From an uncultured Tolumonas sp. (lineage in GTDB: Bacteria > Pseudomonadota > Gammaproteobacteria > Enterobacterales > Aeromonadaceae): 64,000 nt of DNA. The DNA lies in assembly GCF_963556105.2 (NCBI RefSeq), contig NZ_OY829945.1, positions 136,501 to 200,500 on the forward strand, in the 5' to 3' direction. This document shows, piece by piece, positions 1 to 9,258 of this stretch (positions are counted from its first letter, which is position 1; each line of letters starts with the position of its first letter). Under the pieces are notes generated by a model. That model was given only the letters and a program-made list of their open reading frames with translations, was not told where the DNA came from and did no database searches. Made by a program: the position numbers and the translations under genes.

Positions 1-959
1 TTTTGCGTCGACGGTGCCACTTTACACAGCTGTGGTACACGGCGTGACATGCGGTCGATGTCGGCCATGGTGAAATCAACATCACCTTCTTGCGCAATCG
101 CCAGCAGGTGCAACACGGTGTTGGTGGAACCGCCCATGGCGATATCCAGCGCGATGGCATTTTCAAATGCATCACGGGTCGCGATAGAACGTGGCAGCGC
201 AGTCACATCGTCTTGTTCATAATAACGTTTGGCCAGTTCCACGATGCGGCGACCGGCACTTTTGAACAGCTGTTCACGATCGGCGTGAGTGGCCAGCAGC
301 GAACCGTTACCTGGTTGTGACAGACCCAGTGCTTCGGTCAGGCAGTTCATGGAGTTGGCGGTAAACATACCTGAACACGAGCCGCAAGTCGGGCAAGCGC
401 TGCGCTCAACCGCGGCGGTATCTTCATCGCTCACAGTTGGGTCAGCGGCCATGATCATGGCATCGACCAGATCTAGCTTGATGATTTTGTCTGACAGTTT
501 GGTTTTACCGGCTTCCATCGGGCCGCCAGAAACGAAAATCACCGGAATGTTCAGGCGCATCGCCGCCATCAGCATGCCTGGGGTGATTTTGTCGCAGTTG
601 GAGATACAGACCATTGCATCGGCGCAGTGGGCGTTGACCATGTATTCCACCGAGTCAGCGATCAACTCGCGAGAAGGCAGGGAATAGAGCATGCCGCCAT
701 GACCCATGGCAATACCGTCATCCACCGCAATGGTGTTGAACTCTTTGGCCACACCGCCTGCCGCTTCGATTTCACGCGCGACCAATTGCCCCAGATCTTT
801 CAAATGTACATGGCCTGGCACGAACTGGGTGAATGAGTTGACTACCGCAATAATCGGCTTATCGAAATCGCCGTCTTTCATACCGGTGGCACGCCACAGT
901 GCACGGGCACCGGCCATGTTGCGACCTTGGGTAGTCGTTGCGGAACGTAACTTAGGCAT
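1..959 (-). CDS. ilvD: dihydroxy-acid dehydratase (partial, N-terminal part)
   Basis: IlvD dehydrates 2,3-dihydroxy-3-methylbutanoate and its isoleucine-pathway equivalent to the 2-oxo acids, using an iron-sulfur cluster. The visible N-terminal 319 residues start [20 protein letters not shown] and closely follow enterobacterial IlvD, including the [13 protein letters not shown] cluster-ligand region and the [12 protein letters not shown] stretch. The gene is the promoter-distal member of the ilvGMED operon, 132 bases after ilvE, with a hairpin in the gap. Its 3' end lies beyond the left edge. The start codon at 957-959 is preceded on the minus strand by a good AGGAG-type ribosome site. Confidence 0.97.
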   Translation of the reverse strand, partial: MPKLRSATTTQGRNMAGARALWRATGMKDGDFDKPIIAVVNSFTQFVPGHVHLKDLGQLVAREIEAAGGVAKEFNTIAVDDGIAMGHGGMLYSLPSRELIADSVEYMVNAHCADAMVCISNCDKITPGMLMAAMRLNIPVIFVSGGPMEAGKTKLSDKIIKLDLVDAMIMAADPTVSDEDTAAVERSACPTCGSCSGMFTANSMNCLTEALGLSQPGNGSLLATHADREQLFKSAGRRIVELAKRYYEQDDVTALPRSIATRDAFENAIALDIAMGGSTNTVLHLLAIAQEGDVDFTMADIDRMSRRVPQLCKVAPSTQ

Positions 960-1046
960 TGTTGTCTCCTTAATGGAAGCTGCCTGCCGTCTTCATCGGC
1001 CTGATTGGCAACTTCACGATTATGTATTCGAATGTATTCGATGGTT

Positions 1047-1081
1047 CTGCAAAACAAGAAGGCGCCAGTTATGCGCCTTCT
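1047..1081 (-). terminator. terminator-like hairpin between ilvE and ilvD
   Basis: A 9-bp perfect stem (1057-1065 pairs with 1073-1081, core GAAGGCGC/GCGCCTTC, 7-base loop) is followed in the minus-strand direction by TTGTTTTGC. It lies inside the operon, just after the ilvE stop, so it may give partial termination or an RNA end that sets the ilvE:ilvD ratio. Function is inferred from structure only. Confidence 0.55.
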
Positions 1082-1091
1082 GTTACTTCAA

Positions 1092-2015
1092 TTATTTGCT
1101 GACCGGAGTCAACCAGCCCCATTTATCTTCAGTCTCGCCATTGAACAGGCCAAAGAAGGCTTTTTGGATCGCCTCGGTGATTGGGCCACGACGACCTTCA
1201 CCGATCTGCATACGATCGACAGAGCTTACTGGTGTGATTTCTGCGGCAGTACCACACATGAAGATTTCATCCGCCAGATACAGCGCTTCACGTTGCAGCG
1301 ATTCTTCGCGGATGGTGTAACCCAGTTCACGCGCCAGTGTCATGATGCTGTCACGGGTGATGCCAGGCAGGATGCCGGAGGTTGTTGGCGAGGTGTACAG
1401 TACGCCATTTTTGATGATGAACAGGTTTTCGCCTGAACCTTCCGAGATATAACCGTTTACGTCCAGCGCGATACCTTCCACATAACCGTTACGACGTGCT
1501 TCACGTGCAATCAGTTGGGATGACAGGTAGTTACCACCGGCTTTCGCACCGGTTGGAATGGTGTTTGGTGCAAGACGGCTCCATGAAGACACCATAACAT
1601 CGACACCGTTCGCCAGTGCGTCGTCACCCAGATAAGCACCCCAAGGCAGTGCGCCGATCATCACTTCGACTTTGTCGCTTTTTGGCAACACACCCAAACC
1701 CACGTTACCGATGAAAGCCAGTGGGCGCAGGTAGGCGCTCTTCATGTCGTTTTTGGTCACGATGTCACAGCAGGCTTGTTCAATAGCGGCTTTGTCGAAT
1801 GGCATTTCCATCCAATAGATTTTGGCGGAATCAAACAGGCGCTGAATGTGCTCTTTCAGACGGAAAATCGCGGTGCCATTCGGTGTGTCATAGGCACGAA
1901 TGCCTTCAAATACAGAAGAACCATAATGCAGGGCATGCGTCATCACGTGCACCTGAGCGCGATCCCATTCCACCATTTCGCCATTGAACCAAATGTATTT
2001 TGTAGTCTGTGACAT
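1092..2015 (-). CDS. ilvE: branched-chain amino acid aminotransferase
   Basis: A PLP-dependent fold-type IV transaminase that interconverts valine, leucine and isoleucine with their 2-oxo acids using glutamate. The 307 residues match the usual IlvE length. It begins MSQTTKYIWFNGEMVEWDRA and carries the conserved HYGSSVFEGIRAY segment, the GAKAGGNYLSSQLIAREA stretch with the PLP lysine, and EGSGENLF near residue 195. It lies 12 bases after ilvM in the same operon and precedes ilvD. Confidence 0.97.
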   Translation of the reverse strand: MSQTTKYIWFNGEMVEWDRAQVHVMTHALHYGSSVFEGIRAYDTPNGTAIFRLKEHIQRLFDSAKIYWMEMPFDKAAIEQACCDIVTKNDMKSAYLRPLAFIGNVGLGVLPKSDKVEVMIGALPWGAYLGDDALANGVDVMVSSWSRLAPNTIPTGAKAGGNYLSSQLIAREARRNGYVEGIALDVNGYISEGSGENLFIIKNGVLYTSPTTSGILPGITRDSIMTLARELGYTIREESLQREALYLADEIFMCGTAAEITPVSSVDRMQIGEGRRGPITEAIQKAFFGLFNGETEDKWGWLTPVSK

Positions 2016-2027
2016 GCTTATATTTCC

Positions 2028-2294
2028 TTATGCGCTGATCTTTAAGGCAGATTGTTCAGATTGATCCAGTGCTTCCACGTGAAACACATCGATCAGTTTG
2101 TTCAGTTGGCTCTGCAACAGCTGGATCGGGCGTTCACTCTCCACGGTCACGGCAATACGCAGGGAACTGCTATCGGGTACGGTTTCCATATTTAACTGAC
2201 ACAGAGCAAAGCCACGGTGACGCACCACGCGCAGCACACGCTCCAGCACTTCAGGGCGGGAACCGGTGATCAAATTCAGCTGATGTTGCTTCAT
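2028..2294 (-). CDS. ilvM: acetolactate synthase II small (regulatory) subunit
   Basis: An 88-residue ACT-domain subunit that partners the IlvG catalytic subunit. The start [20 protein letters not shown] is typical of IlvM, and the length agrees with the enteric protein (about 87). The start was placed at 2292-2294 because this ATG overlaps the ilvG stop as ATGA, an arrangement that implies translational coupling. A longer in-frame extension exists but would lie entirely within ilvG. Confidence 0.93.
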   Translation of the reverse strand: MKQHQLNLITGSRPEVLERVLRVVRHRGFALCQLNMETVPDSSSLRIAVTVESERPIQLLQSQLNKLIDVFHVEALDQSEQSALKISA

Positions 2295-3946
2295 GGTTTG
2301 CTCTCCATCATATCTTGATTGGCGGCACCTGGCGGAACCAGAGGCCAAACATTTTCTTCTGCTGAGATCGAAACGTGCAGCAGATAAGCGCCTTCGCTGG
2401 CCAGCATTCTGGCAATCGCAGCGGGGACTTCTTCTTTGCGGGTGATGGTTTCGCCTGCGATATCAAAGGCGGAAGCCAGACGCACAAAATCGGGGTTGTC
2501 TGACAGGATGGTTTCACTGAAACGGGCGTCGAAAAACAGCTCCTGCCACTGACGCACCATACCCAGACGCTGGTTATCCAATAACACCATTTTGACCGGC
2601 AGTTTAGCGCGGCGCAGCGTGCCCAGTTCCTGTACATTCATCATAAAGGAACCGTCACCGCTGACCAAGACTACTTCGTCGTTCGGGCGTGCCATTTTAG
2701 CACCAACAGCGGCGGGTAAGCCAAAGCCCATCGTGCCTAAACCAGAGCTGGAGATGTGATTGCGCGGGCTATTGAACTGCATGTGTTGCGCCACCCACAT
2801 TTGATGCTGGCCGACGTCGCAACACACCACGCTGTTCTCCGGTAAGGCTTCGCTCAGTTGTTTCAGCAGCTGCGGCGCATAAATGTGTTCACCTGGGTGA
2901 TCATAACGCCATGGGAAATCATGTTTCATCGCCACACAGTGTTCACGCCAGCTGGTGATATTCATGGTCATGGCCATGGCCAGTTGTGGCAGCAGGTTAC
3001 GCATGTCGCCGTGCAGACCGACGTGTGCGCTGCGCAGTTTGCCCACTTCGGCGGCATCGACATCCAGATGAATGATCTTAGCATGTGGGGCAAAGGCCGC
3101 CAGTTTGCCGGTTACCCGATCATCAAAACGCGCACCGGCAACTACCAATAAATCGGCTTCCTGCACCACTAAGTTCGCGGCTTTAGTGCCGTGCATGCCC
3201 AGCATGCCTAAGAATTGCGGACAGTTCGGGTCGAGTGAGCCAATGCCTTTCAGGGTGGTCACTGATGGCATGCTGGTGATAGCAGCAAAGTCGCGCAGCT
3301 CAGCCACAGCGTCAGCCGCTATCACGCCACCACCGACATACAGCACTGGTTTTTTCGCTTCGCTCAACAGCTTACGAGCAGCCGCGATAGCGTCTTGTTC
3401 GTCATTTTCATATTGTTCGGCCACGAGCTCGATCAGCGTGTCGAGTTCGGCTTTTGCCAGCTGAATGTCTTTTGGAATATCAACCAACACCGGGCCTGGG
3501 CGACCAGAACGGGCAATACGGAAGGCGTCGGCGACGACTTGGCCCAGTTCGTCGACCGATTGCACCATGAACGAGTGTTTGGTGCAGGCCAGTGACAGGC
3601 CCAGCACGTCTACTTCCTGAAACGCATCAGTGCCGATCAGTGGCGAGGCAACCTGACCGGTCAGCGCGACTACCGGCACCGAATCGAGCAGCGCATCAGC
3701 CAGACCGGTGATCAGGTTGGTGGCACCCGGGCCGGAGGTGGCGATACAGACGCCGACTTTACCAGTCGAGCGTGCGTAACCGATAGCGGCCATCGCCGCG
3801 CCTTGTTCATGACGACATAACAGGTGAGGAATACCCCCATCGTACAGTGCGTCGTACACTGGCATGATCGCGCCACCCGGATAACCAAAAACCTGGGTAA
3901 CACCCTGCTGGTGTAATGCTTTGACTAAGTACTGGGCCCCGTTCAT
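2291..3946 (-). CDS. ilvG: acetolactate synthase II large (catalytic) subunit
   Basis: A thiamine-diphosphate enzyme that condenses pyruvate with pyruvate or 2-oxobutanoate, the first common step of Val/Leu/Ile synthesis. The 551 residues begin [20 protein letters not shown]. The catalytic glutamate lies in [16 protein letters not shown], and the ThDP-binding [12 protein letters not shown] motif is near residue 430. The reading frame is intact, unlike the frameshifted ilvG of E. coli K-12. It is the first structural gene after the attenuator and overlaps ilvM by 4 bases. Confidence 0.97.
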   Translation of the reverse strand: MNGAQYLVKALHQQGVTQVFGYPGGAIMPVYDALYDGGIPHLLCRHEQGAAMAAIGYARSTGKVGVCIATSGPGATNLITGLADALLDSVPVVALTGQVASPLIGTDAFQEVDVLGLSLACTKHSFMVQSVDELGQVVADAFRIARSGRPGPVLVDIPKDIQLAKAELDTLIELVAEQYENDEQDAIAAARKLLSEAKKPVLYVGGGVIAADAVAELRDFAAITSMPSVTTLKGIGSLDPNCPQFLGMLGMHGTKAANLVVQEADLLVVAGARFDDRVTGKLAAFAPHAKIIHLDVDAAEVGKLRSAHVGLHGDMRNLLPQLAMAMTMNITSWREHCVAMKHDFPWRYDHPGEHIYAPQLLKQLSEALPENSVVCCDVGQHQMWVAQHMQFNSPRNHISSSGLGTMGFGLPAAVGAKMARPNDEVVLVSGDGSFMMNVQELGTLRRAKLPVKMVLLDNQRLGMVRQWQELFFDARFSETILSDNPDFVRLASAFDIAGETITRKEEVPAAIARMLASEGAYLLHVSISAEENVWPLVPPGAANQDMMESKP

Positions 3947-3978
3947 TTCCTTGTCCCTTTTGACTGCAAAAATGGCTT

Positions 3979-4013
3979 AAAAAAAAACCCCCGAGTGGTG
4001 TGCTCGGGGGTTT
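3979..4013 (-). terminator. ilv operon attenuator terminator
   Basis: A perfect stem on the minus strand (3988-3995 CCCCCGAG with 4003-4010 CTCGGGGG, extended by AAA/TTT) is followed by nine U residues (complement of A3979-3987). It lies between the leader peptide stop and ilvG, the standard place for the ilv attenuator. Charged Ile/Val/Leu tRNAs would favour this terminator. Confidence 0.93.
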
Positions 4014-4032
4014 GTGAGTCTTTCCGTCCTGA

Positions 4033-4125
4033 TTAGCGAGTAGCTAATCGCGCCCCGAGCGGTGGAATAATCACCACCACGACCAGGATCACAATAATGC
4101 TAATCAGAGACTGAATATTGCTCAT
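4033..4125 (-). CDS. ilvL: ilvGMED operon leader peptide
   Basis: A 30-residue leader peptide reads MSNIQSLISIIVILVVVVII followed by PPLGARLATR. Residues 7-20 are almost only Leu, Ile and Val, the three end products of the operon, apart from one serine. It lies just upstream of the attenuator hairpin, so ribosome stalling on these codons should allow read-through into ilvG, as known for the enteric ilvL leader. Confidence 0.93.
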   Translation of the reverse strand: MSNIQSLISIIVILVVVVIIPPLGARLATR

Positions 4126-4476
4126 AAAATTCAAAAAATCCGGTTTGTTCCGCAAAATCATGCGGGCGTGACACAGAATTAGCATATTCCTGTGCGTAAA
4201 CACAATCAGTTTTTTCTCTCGAGCTGATTATTTCTTAAGCAAGAAGGTTTTTTTTATGGTTCTATCGACTATGTTTTTAGTGGTTATCTAGCATAATTCA
4301 CTGTCTTAATGATGCTTGTTTTAAAAACATTTTGTGAAATCAGTTTTTTCTGGCGATATGAACCAATATCGCCGTGATGTCTGCTTTCAGCCTCAAGGCG
4401 TGCTATTTTCAAATTTCAGTATTAATTAAGTTTCCTTGATTATGCTCAGTACACAGGAACCAATCTGGAGGCGGGC
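4126..4476. other. intergenic region between ilvL and the 4477 gene
   Basis: About 350 bases divide the divergent ilv operon and the plus-strand gene at 4477. It must hold the ilv promoter. On the minus strand TATGCT (about 4172-4177) is a possible -10, but I see no good -35. The rest is AT-rich with T and A runs and no convincing gene. A GGAG ribosome site at 4467-4470 serves the gene starting at 4477. Confidence 0.4.
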
Positions 4477-5001
4477 ATGCGGATCAAAACAATATTGGTG
4501 GCAATGATGGTAGTGGCAACGGGTATGGTTAATGCGGCTGAACCGGTGCAAGGCAGTGTGGTATCAACACCACCTAAAGTATTCGGTTGGGTCGAAAAAG
4601 CCTTGTTGCTGCCGGGTGCTTTACCGTTGAATGTTAAAATGGATACCGGTGCTTTAACCTCGTCACTCGATGCCCGCGATCTGGAACGTTTCCGCAAAGA
4701 TGGCCGTGACTGGGTTCGTTTTGTCGTTGAAGTGCAAGATGACCATGATCAACAGCACAGCATGAGTTATGAGCGTGAAGTTCAGCGGGATGTGACGTTA
4801 CGTGGTGCCGGTGGCACCGATCATCGTCCGGCTGTGCTGATGCAAATTTGTATCGGCGATCAGGTGTATGAAGAGCAATTCACCCTGCGCGATCGTGGTG
4901 ATATGAAATACCCGGTCTTGATTGGCCGCCGCACCATTGAACATCTGGGTTTGATTGATGTAAAGCAGCAGTACACGGTAGAGCCAACCTGTCCGAAATA
5001 G
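4477..5001 (+). CDS. secreted retropepsin-like aspartic protease family protein (PF05618 type)
   Basis: A 174-residue protein with an N-terminal signal peptide (MRIKTILVAMMVVATGMVNA, cleavage about A20-A21). It belongs to the family annotated as ATP-dependent zinc protease or RimK-associated retropepsin. The core GWVEKALLLPG and KMDTGALTSSLDARD near residue 51 carries the DTGA motif of single-lobe aspartic peptidases. The C-terminal half has the IGRRTIEHLG stretch seen at the end of such folds. A periplasmic location is inferred. Substrate unknown; monocistronic, with a GGAG site 6 bases before ATG. Confidence 0.75.
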   Translation: MRIKTILVAMMVVATGMVNAAEPVQGSVVSTPPKVFGWVEKALLLPGALPLNVKMDTGALTSSLDARDLERFRKDGRDWVRFVVEVQDDHDQQHSMSYEREVQRDVTLRGAGGTDHRPAVLMQICIGDQVYEEQFTLRDRGDMKYPVLIGRRTIEHLGLIDVKQQYTVEPTCPK

Positions 5002-5082
5002 CTGTTTCCCGCCAAATCTGACGGCTGTTTTTCATGGCAGCCGTTGGTTAGTGTCAGTGCAAAATTGCTTCTGGAGTTTTGC

Positions 5083-6603
5083 ATGTCACTTGCTGTGGTC
5101 TATAGCCGTGCCAGCCTGGGTGTTGATGCGCCGTTAGTTTCTGTCGAAGTTCATCTGAGTAATGGTTTGCCGGCGTTTAATATTGTTGGCTTGCCAGAGG
5201 CTTCAGTGAAAGAGTCGCGTGATCGGGTGCGCAGTGCCTTGATAAACGGCAACTTTGAGTTCCCCGCCAAGCGCATTACTGTCAATTTGGCCCCCGCTGA
5301 TTTGCCCAAGGAGGGTGGTCGTTTTGACTTGGCCATCGCGCTTGGCATTCTCGCGGCATCAGAGCAAATTCCCGATCATTTACTGGCTGACTATGAGTTC
5401 TTAGGCGAATTGGCACTGACCGGTGCAGTGCGCTCCGTATTAGGTGTGTTGCCTGCCGTGTTAGCTGCAGGGCAAGCAGAGCGTACGCTGGTGGTGCCGA
5501 AGGCCAATGCAGCCGAAGCCAGTTTGATTCAGCAGCAACGGGCATATGTCTGCGACAGTTTATTGCAAGTGTGCGGCTGGTTGGCAGGGCAACAAGCGTT
5601 GTCGCTGGCGGAAAGCGAGGAGGTGATCGCAGATGCATTACCCCTGCTTGATTTACAAGATGTGATTGGGCAGCAGACGGGGAAACGGGCGCTGGAAATT
5701 GCCGCCAGCGGGCAACATCACTTGTTACTGCTTGGCCCGCCCGGTACGGGGAAGAGCATGTTAGCCAGCCGGTTAGCGGGCATTTTGCCGGAAATGAACG
5801 ATGAAGAGGCGCAACAAACGGCGGCACTGCATTCCATCGGCGGGCTAAATCCTGGCAAGGTAAATTGGCGCTTACGGCCTTTTCGCTCGCCACATCATAG
5901 TGCCTCTTCGGTGGCGTTGGTGGGTGGCGGCAGTAAACCGCGGCCTGGCGAAATTTCATTAGCGCACAATGGCATTCTATTTTTAGATGAACTGACGCAG
6001 TTTGAAAAGCGCACACTGGATGCACTGCGCGAACCATTGGAAACCGGCATGATCACCATATCAAGAGCGGCACGACAGATGGAGTTTCCTTCGCGTTTTC
6101 AACTGATTGCTGCCATGAACCCCAGCCCCTGCGGGCATCTCGATGACCAGCAGCGCGCAAGCCCCGATCAGGTATTGCGTTATCTGGGCAAACTCTCTGG
6201 CCCGTTCCTCGATCGCTTTGATTTGACGGTAGAAATTCCACTGTTACCCAAAGGGAGTCTAAGCCAAAAAGCGGAACGCGGTGAAAGTAGTGCGGATATT
6301 AAAATGCGCGTGATCGCGACCCGTGACCGGCAACTAGCACGTAGCGGAAAGCTGAATGCCATGCTGACCAGTCGGGAAATTGAACGTGATTGCGCGTTAT
6401 TAACCGACGATGCCCAGTTTCTGGAAAACGCGATCCATAAATTAGGTTTGTCACTACGGGCGTGGCATAAGCTGTTGAAGGTCTCACGTACCATCGCAGA
6501 TATTGCCGGTGAGAGTCGCATTCAGCGCCAGCATCTGGCGGAAGCTCTCGGCTATCGGGCGATGGATCGGCTGTTTCAGCGCTTGAAAGCAGCGCGGTTC
6601 TAG
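5083..6603 (+). CDS. comM: YifB/ComM family Mg-chelatase-like AAA+ ATPase
   Basis: A 506-residue protein of the same length as E. coli YifB/ComM, which in Vibrio and Haemophilus is a branch-migration helicase for natural transformation. The N-terminal Lon-S5-like domain begins MSLAVVYSRASLGVDAPLVS. Walker A is LLGPPGTGKSMLA (about residue 220), Walker B GILFLDEL. The FRSPHHSASSVALVGGG and AAMNPSPCG stretches are family hallmarks. The start at 5083 is preferred over an upstream in-frame GTG/ATG because it has CTGGAG upstream and matches the family. Confidence 0.93.
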   Translation: MSLAVVYSRASLGVDAPLVSVEVHLSNGLPAFNIVGLPEASVKESRDRVRSALINGNFEFPAKRITVNLAPADLPKEGGRFDLAIALGILAASEQIPDHLLADYEFLGELALTGAVRSVLGVLPAVLAAGQAERTLVVPKANAAEASLIQQQRAYVCDSLLQVCGWLAGQQALSLAESEEVIADALPLLDLQDVIGQQTGKRALEIAASGQHHLLLLGPPGTGKSMLASRLAGILPEMNDEEAQQTAALHSIGGLNPGKVNWRLRPFRSPHHSASSVALVGGGSKPRPGEISLAHNGILFLDELTQFEKRTLDALREPLETGMITISRAARQMEFPSRFQLIAAMNPSPCGHLDDQQRASPDQVLRYLGKLSGPFLDRFDLTVEIPLLPKGSLSQKAERGESSADIKMRVIATRDRQLARSGKLNAMLTSREIERDCALLTDDAQFLENAIHKLGLSLRAWHKLLKVSRTIADIAGESRIQRQHLAEALGYRAMDRLFQRLKAARF

Positions 6604-6619
6604 CACGCCAACTGAGTTT

Positions 6620-8668
6620 TTATTGTGAGACGAGAGAACCGATGCGGTCTTGAATATTAAAAATCCGATTCCGCCCGGCATTTTTGGCTGCATACAGTGC
6701 CTTATCGGCAAAACTGAGCAAAACATCAATATTGTCGTCTTTTGAAATGAGCGACGTGATACCAATCGAGACGGTGATGCTCAGCGGTAAACCATGGCCT
6801 AAGGGAATTTTTGCGTTAGCGATCGCTTGGCGTAAGCGTTCGGCCACTCGGATAGCCTCTTGCTCCGTGGTTTCTGGCAACAGGATGGCAAATTCCTCAC
6901 CCCCTACGCGTCCGATGATATCGATCATGCGCAATGTATCTCGGCACACCGCCGCCAATTTCTGCAGCACGAGATCGCCAACTTTGTGTCCGTAGGTGTC
7001 ATTGATCTTCTTGAAGTGATCCACATCCATCATGAAGATAGATAACGTGCCGCCGTAGCGAACCACCCGCCTCAGTTCAAGTTCCGCTTGCTGCATAAAA
7101 TGGCCGCGATTATTAAAGCCAGTGAGGTAGTCGATGTGTGCCTGGCGTACCAGTTCAAATTCGGCTACTTTTTGCGCGGTAATGTCGGTGTGAATACCAC
7201 TCATTCTGAGAGGCTGGTGCTCTGGTGTCCAGGCGGTAAATTTGCCGATGGAGCGGATCCAGATCCATTCACCGTCCTTTTTTTGTCGACGATATTCCAT
7301 CGCGATTGGCTCGCCATCGGCCAAGCATTTGCGGTAAGTTTCCATCACGAGCGGACGATCTTCGGGATGAATACCTGTTTCCCAGACCTGTAAGTTACTG
7401 GTGAATTCATCCGGTTCATAACCCAGTATTTTGGCATATTCAGGGCTGACAGAGACGGTGCCGGTCTGTACGTTGATGTCAAACCAACCCTGATTCGCGG
7501 CGCCCAGTGCTAAGCGCAGGCGCTCTTCACTTTCACTGAGAATACTTTGTGTTTTTGTCAGACGGTGATTCAGGCGTTGCAGATAATAGGTAACCGCAGA
7601 GACTATGGTTAATAGAATTAAGGCAACGTTTAAGAGGGGAAGAACCCATTCGAGAGCGTGTTTCGGGCTTGTATCGTAGATAAAACCATCCAGTTGGTAG
7701 CCCGGTTTGATCAGCCCGGCTTTGACGAAAGTGTCAGCCATGTGCTGCCAGCGCCCAGCGTTCATGTGGCCAATCTCGATTAGGTCAGGAAAGATCAGCT
7801 TACGCATTTCGGCTGCTTCAAACTCCAGATGCGCTCTGGTTTTTTCAACATGGTATTTATTGAGCAGCAACGTGATGATTTCGTCGGGATGATCCATGGC
7901 ATAACGCCAGCCCTTGAGTGTGGCGCGGCGCATCGCTGCGACTTGCTTGGGATGATTTCGTAATTCCGCTTCGGAAGTAAACAGAATGTCGCTATAGAAA
8001 TCAATGCGATAAGTGGATGGGTCAACGATGTTGTAAGCGATATTCTTTTGTTTCAGGAAATAGGGCTCATTGGTCGTGTAGGAGTTAAATGCATCGACCT
8101 TTCCCGACACCAAATCGTTGATATTGTAGCTGCTGGGTATGATCTGTACTTGTGAAGGAGAAACACCTTCGCTCAGGAACATGCTGAGAAAATCGGCATC
8201 TTCCGTCATATTCATGAGCATGACTTTTTTGCCCATGAGGTCGTGCACAGACTCGATACCCGAATCTCGACGTGTCAATAATACAGAAGGTGAATGTTGA
8301 AATATCGCGGCAAGGGCAATAAGCGGTTTTCCTAACAGGCGTTGATACAATACCTCACTATTGCCTTCCGCATATTGGGCGTGCCCCGCCAACACTTCAG
8401 GAACCGGTTGATGCGCCGGATCGCCAGCGTGGATGCGGACATCCAGACCTTCTTCTTTATAAAACCCTTTCTCCAGCGCGGCATAGTAGCCGGCAAATTG
8501 GAATTGATGATGCCAGCGCAATTGCAGGTTGACGACTTCGGTGGCATGCACCTGTGTAGCGATAACCATCCCCGCAGAAAGGAATGCAAATATGCGCAAA
8601 ATAACGCTCCGGCTAATAAAGCCAAAGCGGAGAGATGCGCTATTTATCCTGCATTGATGATCGAACAC
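6620..8668 (-). CDS. membrane diguanylate cyclase with NMT1/THI5-type sensor, PAS and GGDEF domains
   Basis: A 682-residue protein. It has an N-terminal signal/anchor (about 17-42), then a periplasmic NMT1/THI5-like substrate-binding domain (LRWHHQFQFAGYYAALEKGFY onward, about 47-330). One membrane segment follows (ALEWVLPLLNVALILLTIVS, about 342-362), then a short coiled coil, a PAS/PAC domain (about 380-500) and a GGDEF domain whose active motif is GGEEF. RMID sits five residues before GGEEF and fits the inhibitory I-site, so c-di-GMP synthesis with feedback control is likely. NMT1 domains bind pyrimidine thiamine precursors or similar small molecules; the actual ligand is unknown. The start is GTG with GAAGGGA upstream. 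Confidence 0.87.
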   Translation of the reverse strand: MFDHQCRINSASLRFGFISRSVILRIFAFLSAGMVIATQVHATEVVNLQLRWHHQFQFAGYYAALEKGFYKEEGLDVRIHAGDPAHQPVPEVLAGHAQYAEGNSEVLYQRLLGKPLIALAAIFQHSPSVLLTRRDSGIESVHDLMGKKVMLMNMTEDADFLSMFLSEGVSPSQVQIIPSSYNINDLVSGKVDAFNSYTTNEPYFLKQKNIAYNIVDPSTYRIDFYSDILFTSEAELRNHPKQVAAMRRATLKGWRYAMDHPDEIITLLLNKYHVEKTRAHLEFEAAEMRKLIFPDLIEIGHMNAGRWQHMADTFVKAGLIKPGYQLDGFIYDTSPKHALEWVLPLLNVALILLTIVSAVTYYLQRLNHRLTKTQSILSESEERLRLALGAANQGWFDINVQTGTVSVSPEYAKILGYEPDEFTSNLQVWETGIHPEDRPLVMETYRKCLADGEPIAMEYRRQKKDGEWIWIRSIGKFTAWTPEHQPLRMSGIHTDITAQKVAEFELVRQAHIDYLTGFNNRGHFMQQAELELRRVVRYGGTLSIFMMDVDHFKKINDTYGHKVGDLVLQKLAAVCRDTLRMIDIIGRVGGEEFAILLPETTEQEAIRVAERLRQAIANAKIPLGHGLPLSITVSIGITSLISKDDNIDVLLSFADKALYAAKNAGRNRIFNIQDRIGSLVSQ

Positions 8669-8877
8669 TATGTTTCCCTTCCTGAGGGTTAAACGCCCAA
8701 CATGAGGTTAATAGTTAAAGATTACACTACGATAGCCATACGTAACATATATTACGGCTGATACGATTAACTACACTCAAAAAGACTAATATCGGGTAGC
8801 GTCGCTTATTTTTAAATCACTTTCTTTTTTCTCTGGTCAGCGTTATAAATGCGCCGTTGTAACTACCGGAGTGTGAC

Positions 8878-9237
8878 GTGAATCCCATTTTAACCAGTAT
8901 GCTGTTACTGATGTGCAGCAACGTATTTATGACCTTCGCCTGGTATGGTCATCTGAAAGATATGAGCAGCAAGCCATGGATCATCGCGGCGATGGTGAGT
9001 TGGGGCATTGCGCTGTTTGAATATCTGCTGCAAGTGCCGGCCAACCGGATTGGTCACTCCGCACTGAGTGTGGGGCAGTTAAAAATTATGCAGGAAGTGA
9101 TCGCGCTGGCAGTGTTTGTGCCGTTTTCGGTATTTTATCTGAAAGAAGCCGTTAAACTCGATTACCTGTGGGCCGCATTTTGTATGCTGGGTGCCGTGTT
9201 TTTCATCTTCCGTGAAAAAATCATGAGTATGATCTGA
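8878..9237 (+). CDS. DUF486 (DMT-like) small membrane protein
   Basis: A 119-residue protein with four hydrophobic segments, typical of the DUF486 family. Recognisable stretches are FMTFAWYGHLKD and the RIGHSALSVGQLKIMQEVI block in the middle. The fold resembles half of a drug/metabolite transporter, so it may work as a dimer; no substrate is known. The start is GTG (GTG AAT CCC). The next gene begins 21 bases downstream on the same strand and may be co-transcribed. Confidence 0.85.
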   Translation: MNPILTSMLLLMCSNVFMTFAWYGHLKDMSSKPWIIAAMVSWGIALFEYLLQVPANRIGHSALSVGQLKIMQEVIALAVFVPFSVFYLKEAVKLDYLWAAFCMLGAVFFIFREKIMSMI

Positions 9238-9258
9238 CCGATCGACGGGGAGTAGGTA

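Noticed and set aside
5282..6037. 251-residue minus-strand open frame within comM
   Set aside because: It is antisense to a well-supported gene and rich in His, Pro, Arg and Ala, as expected for a shadow frame.
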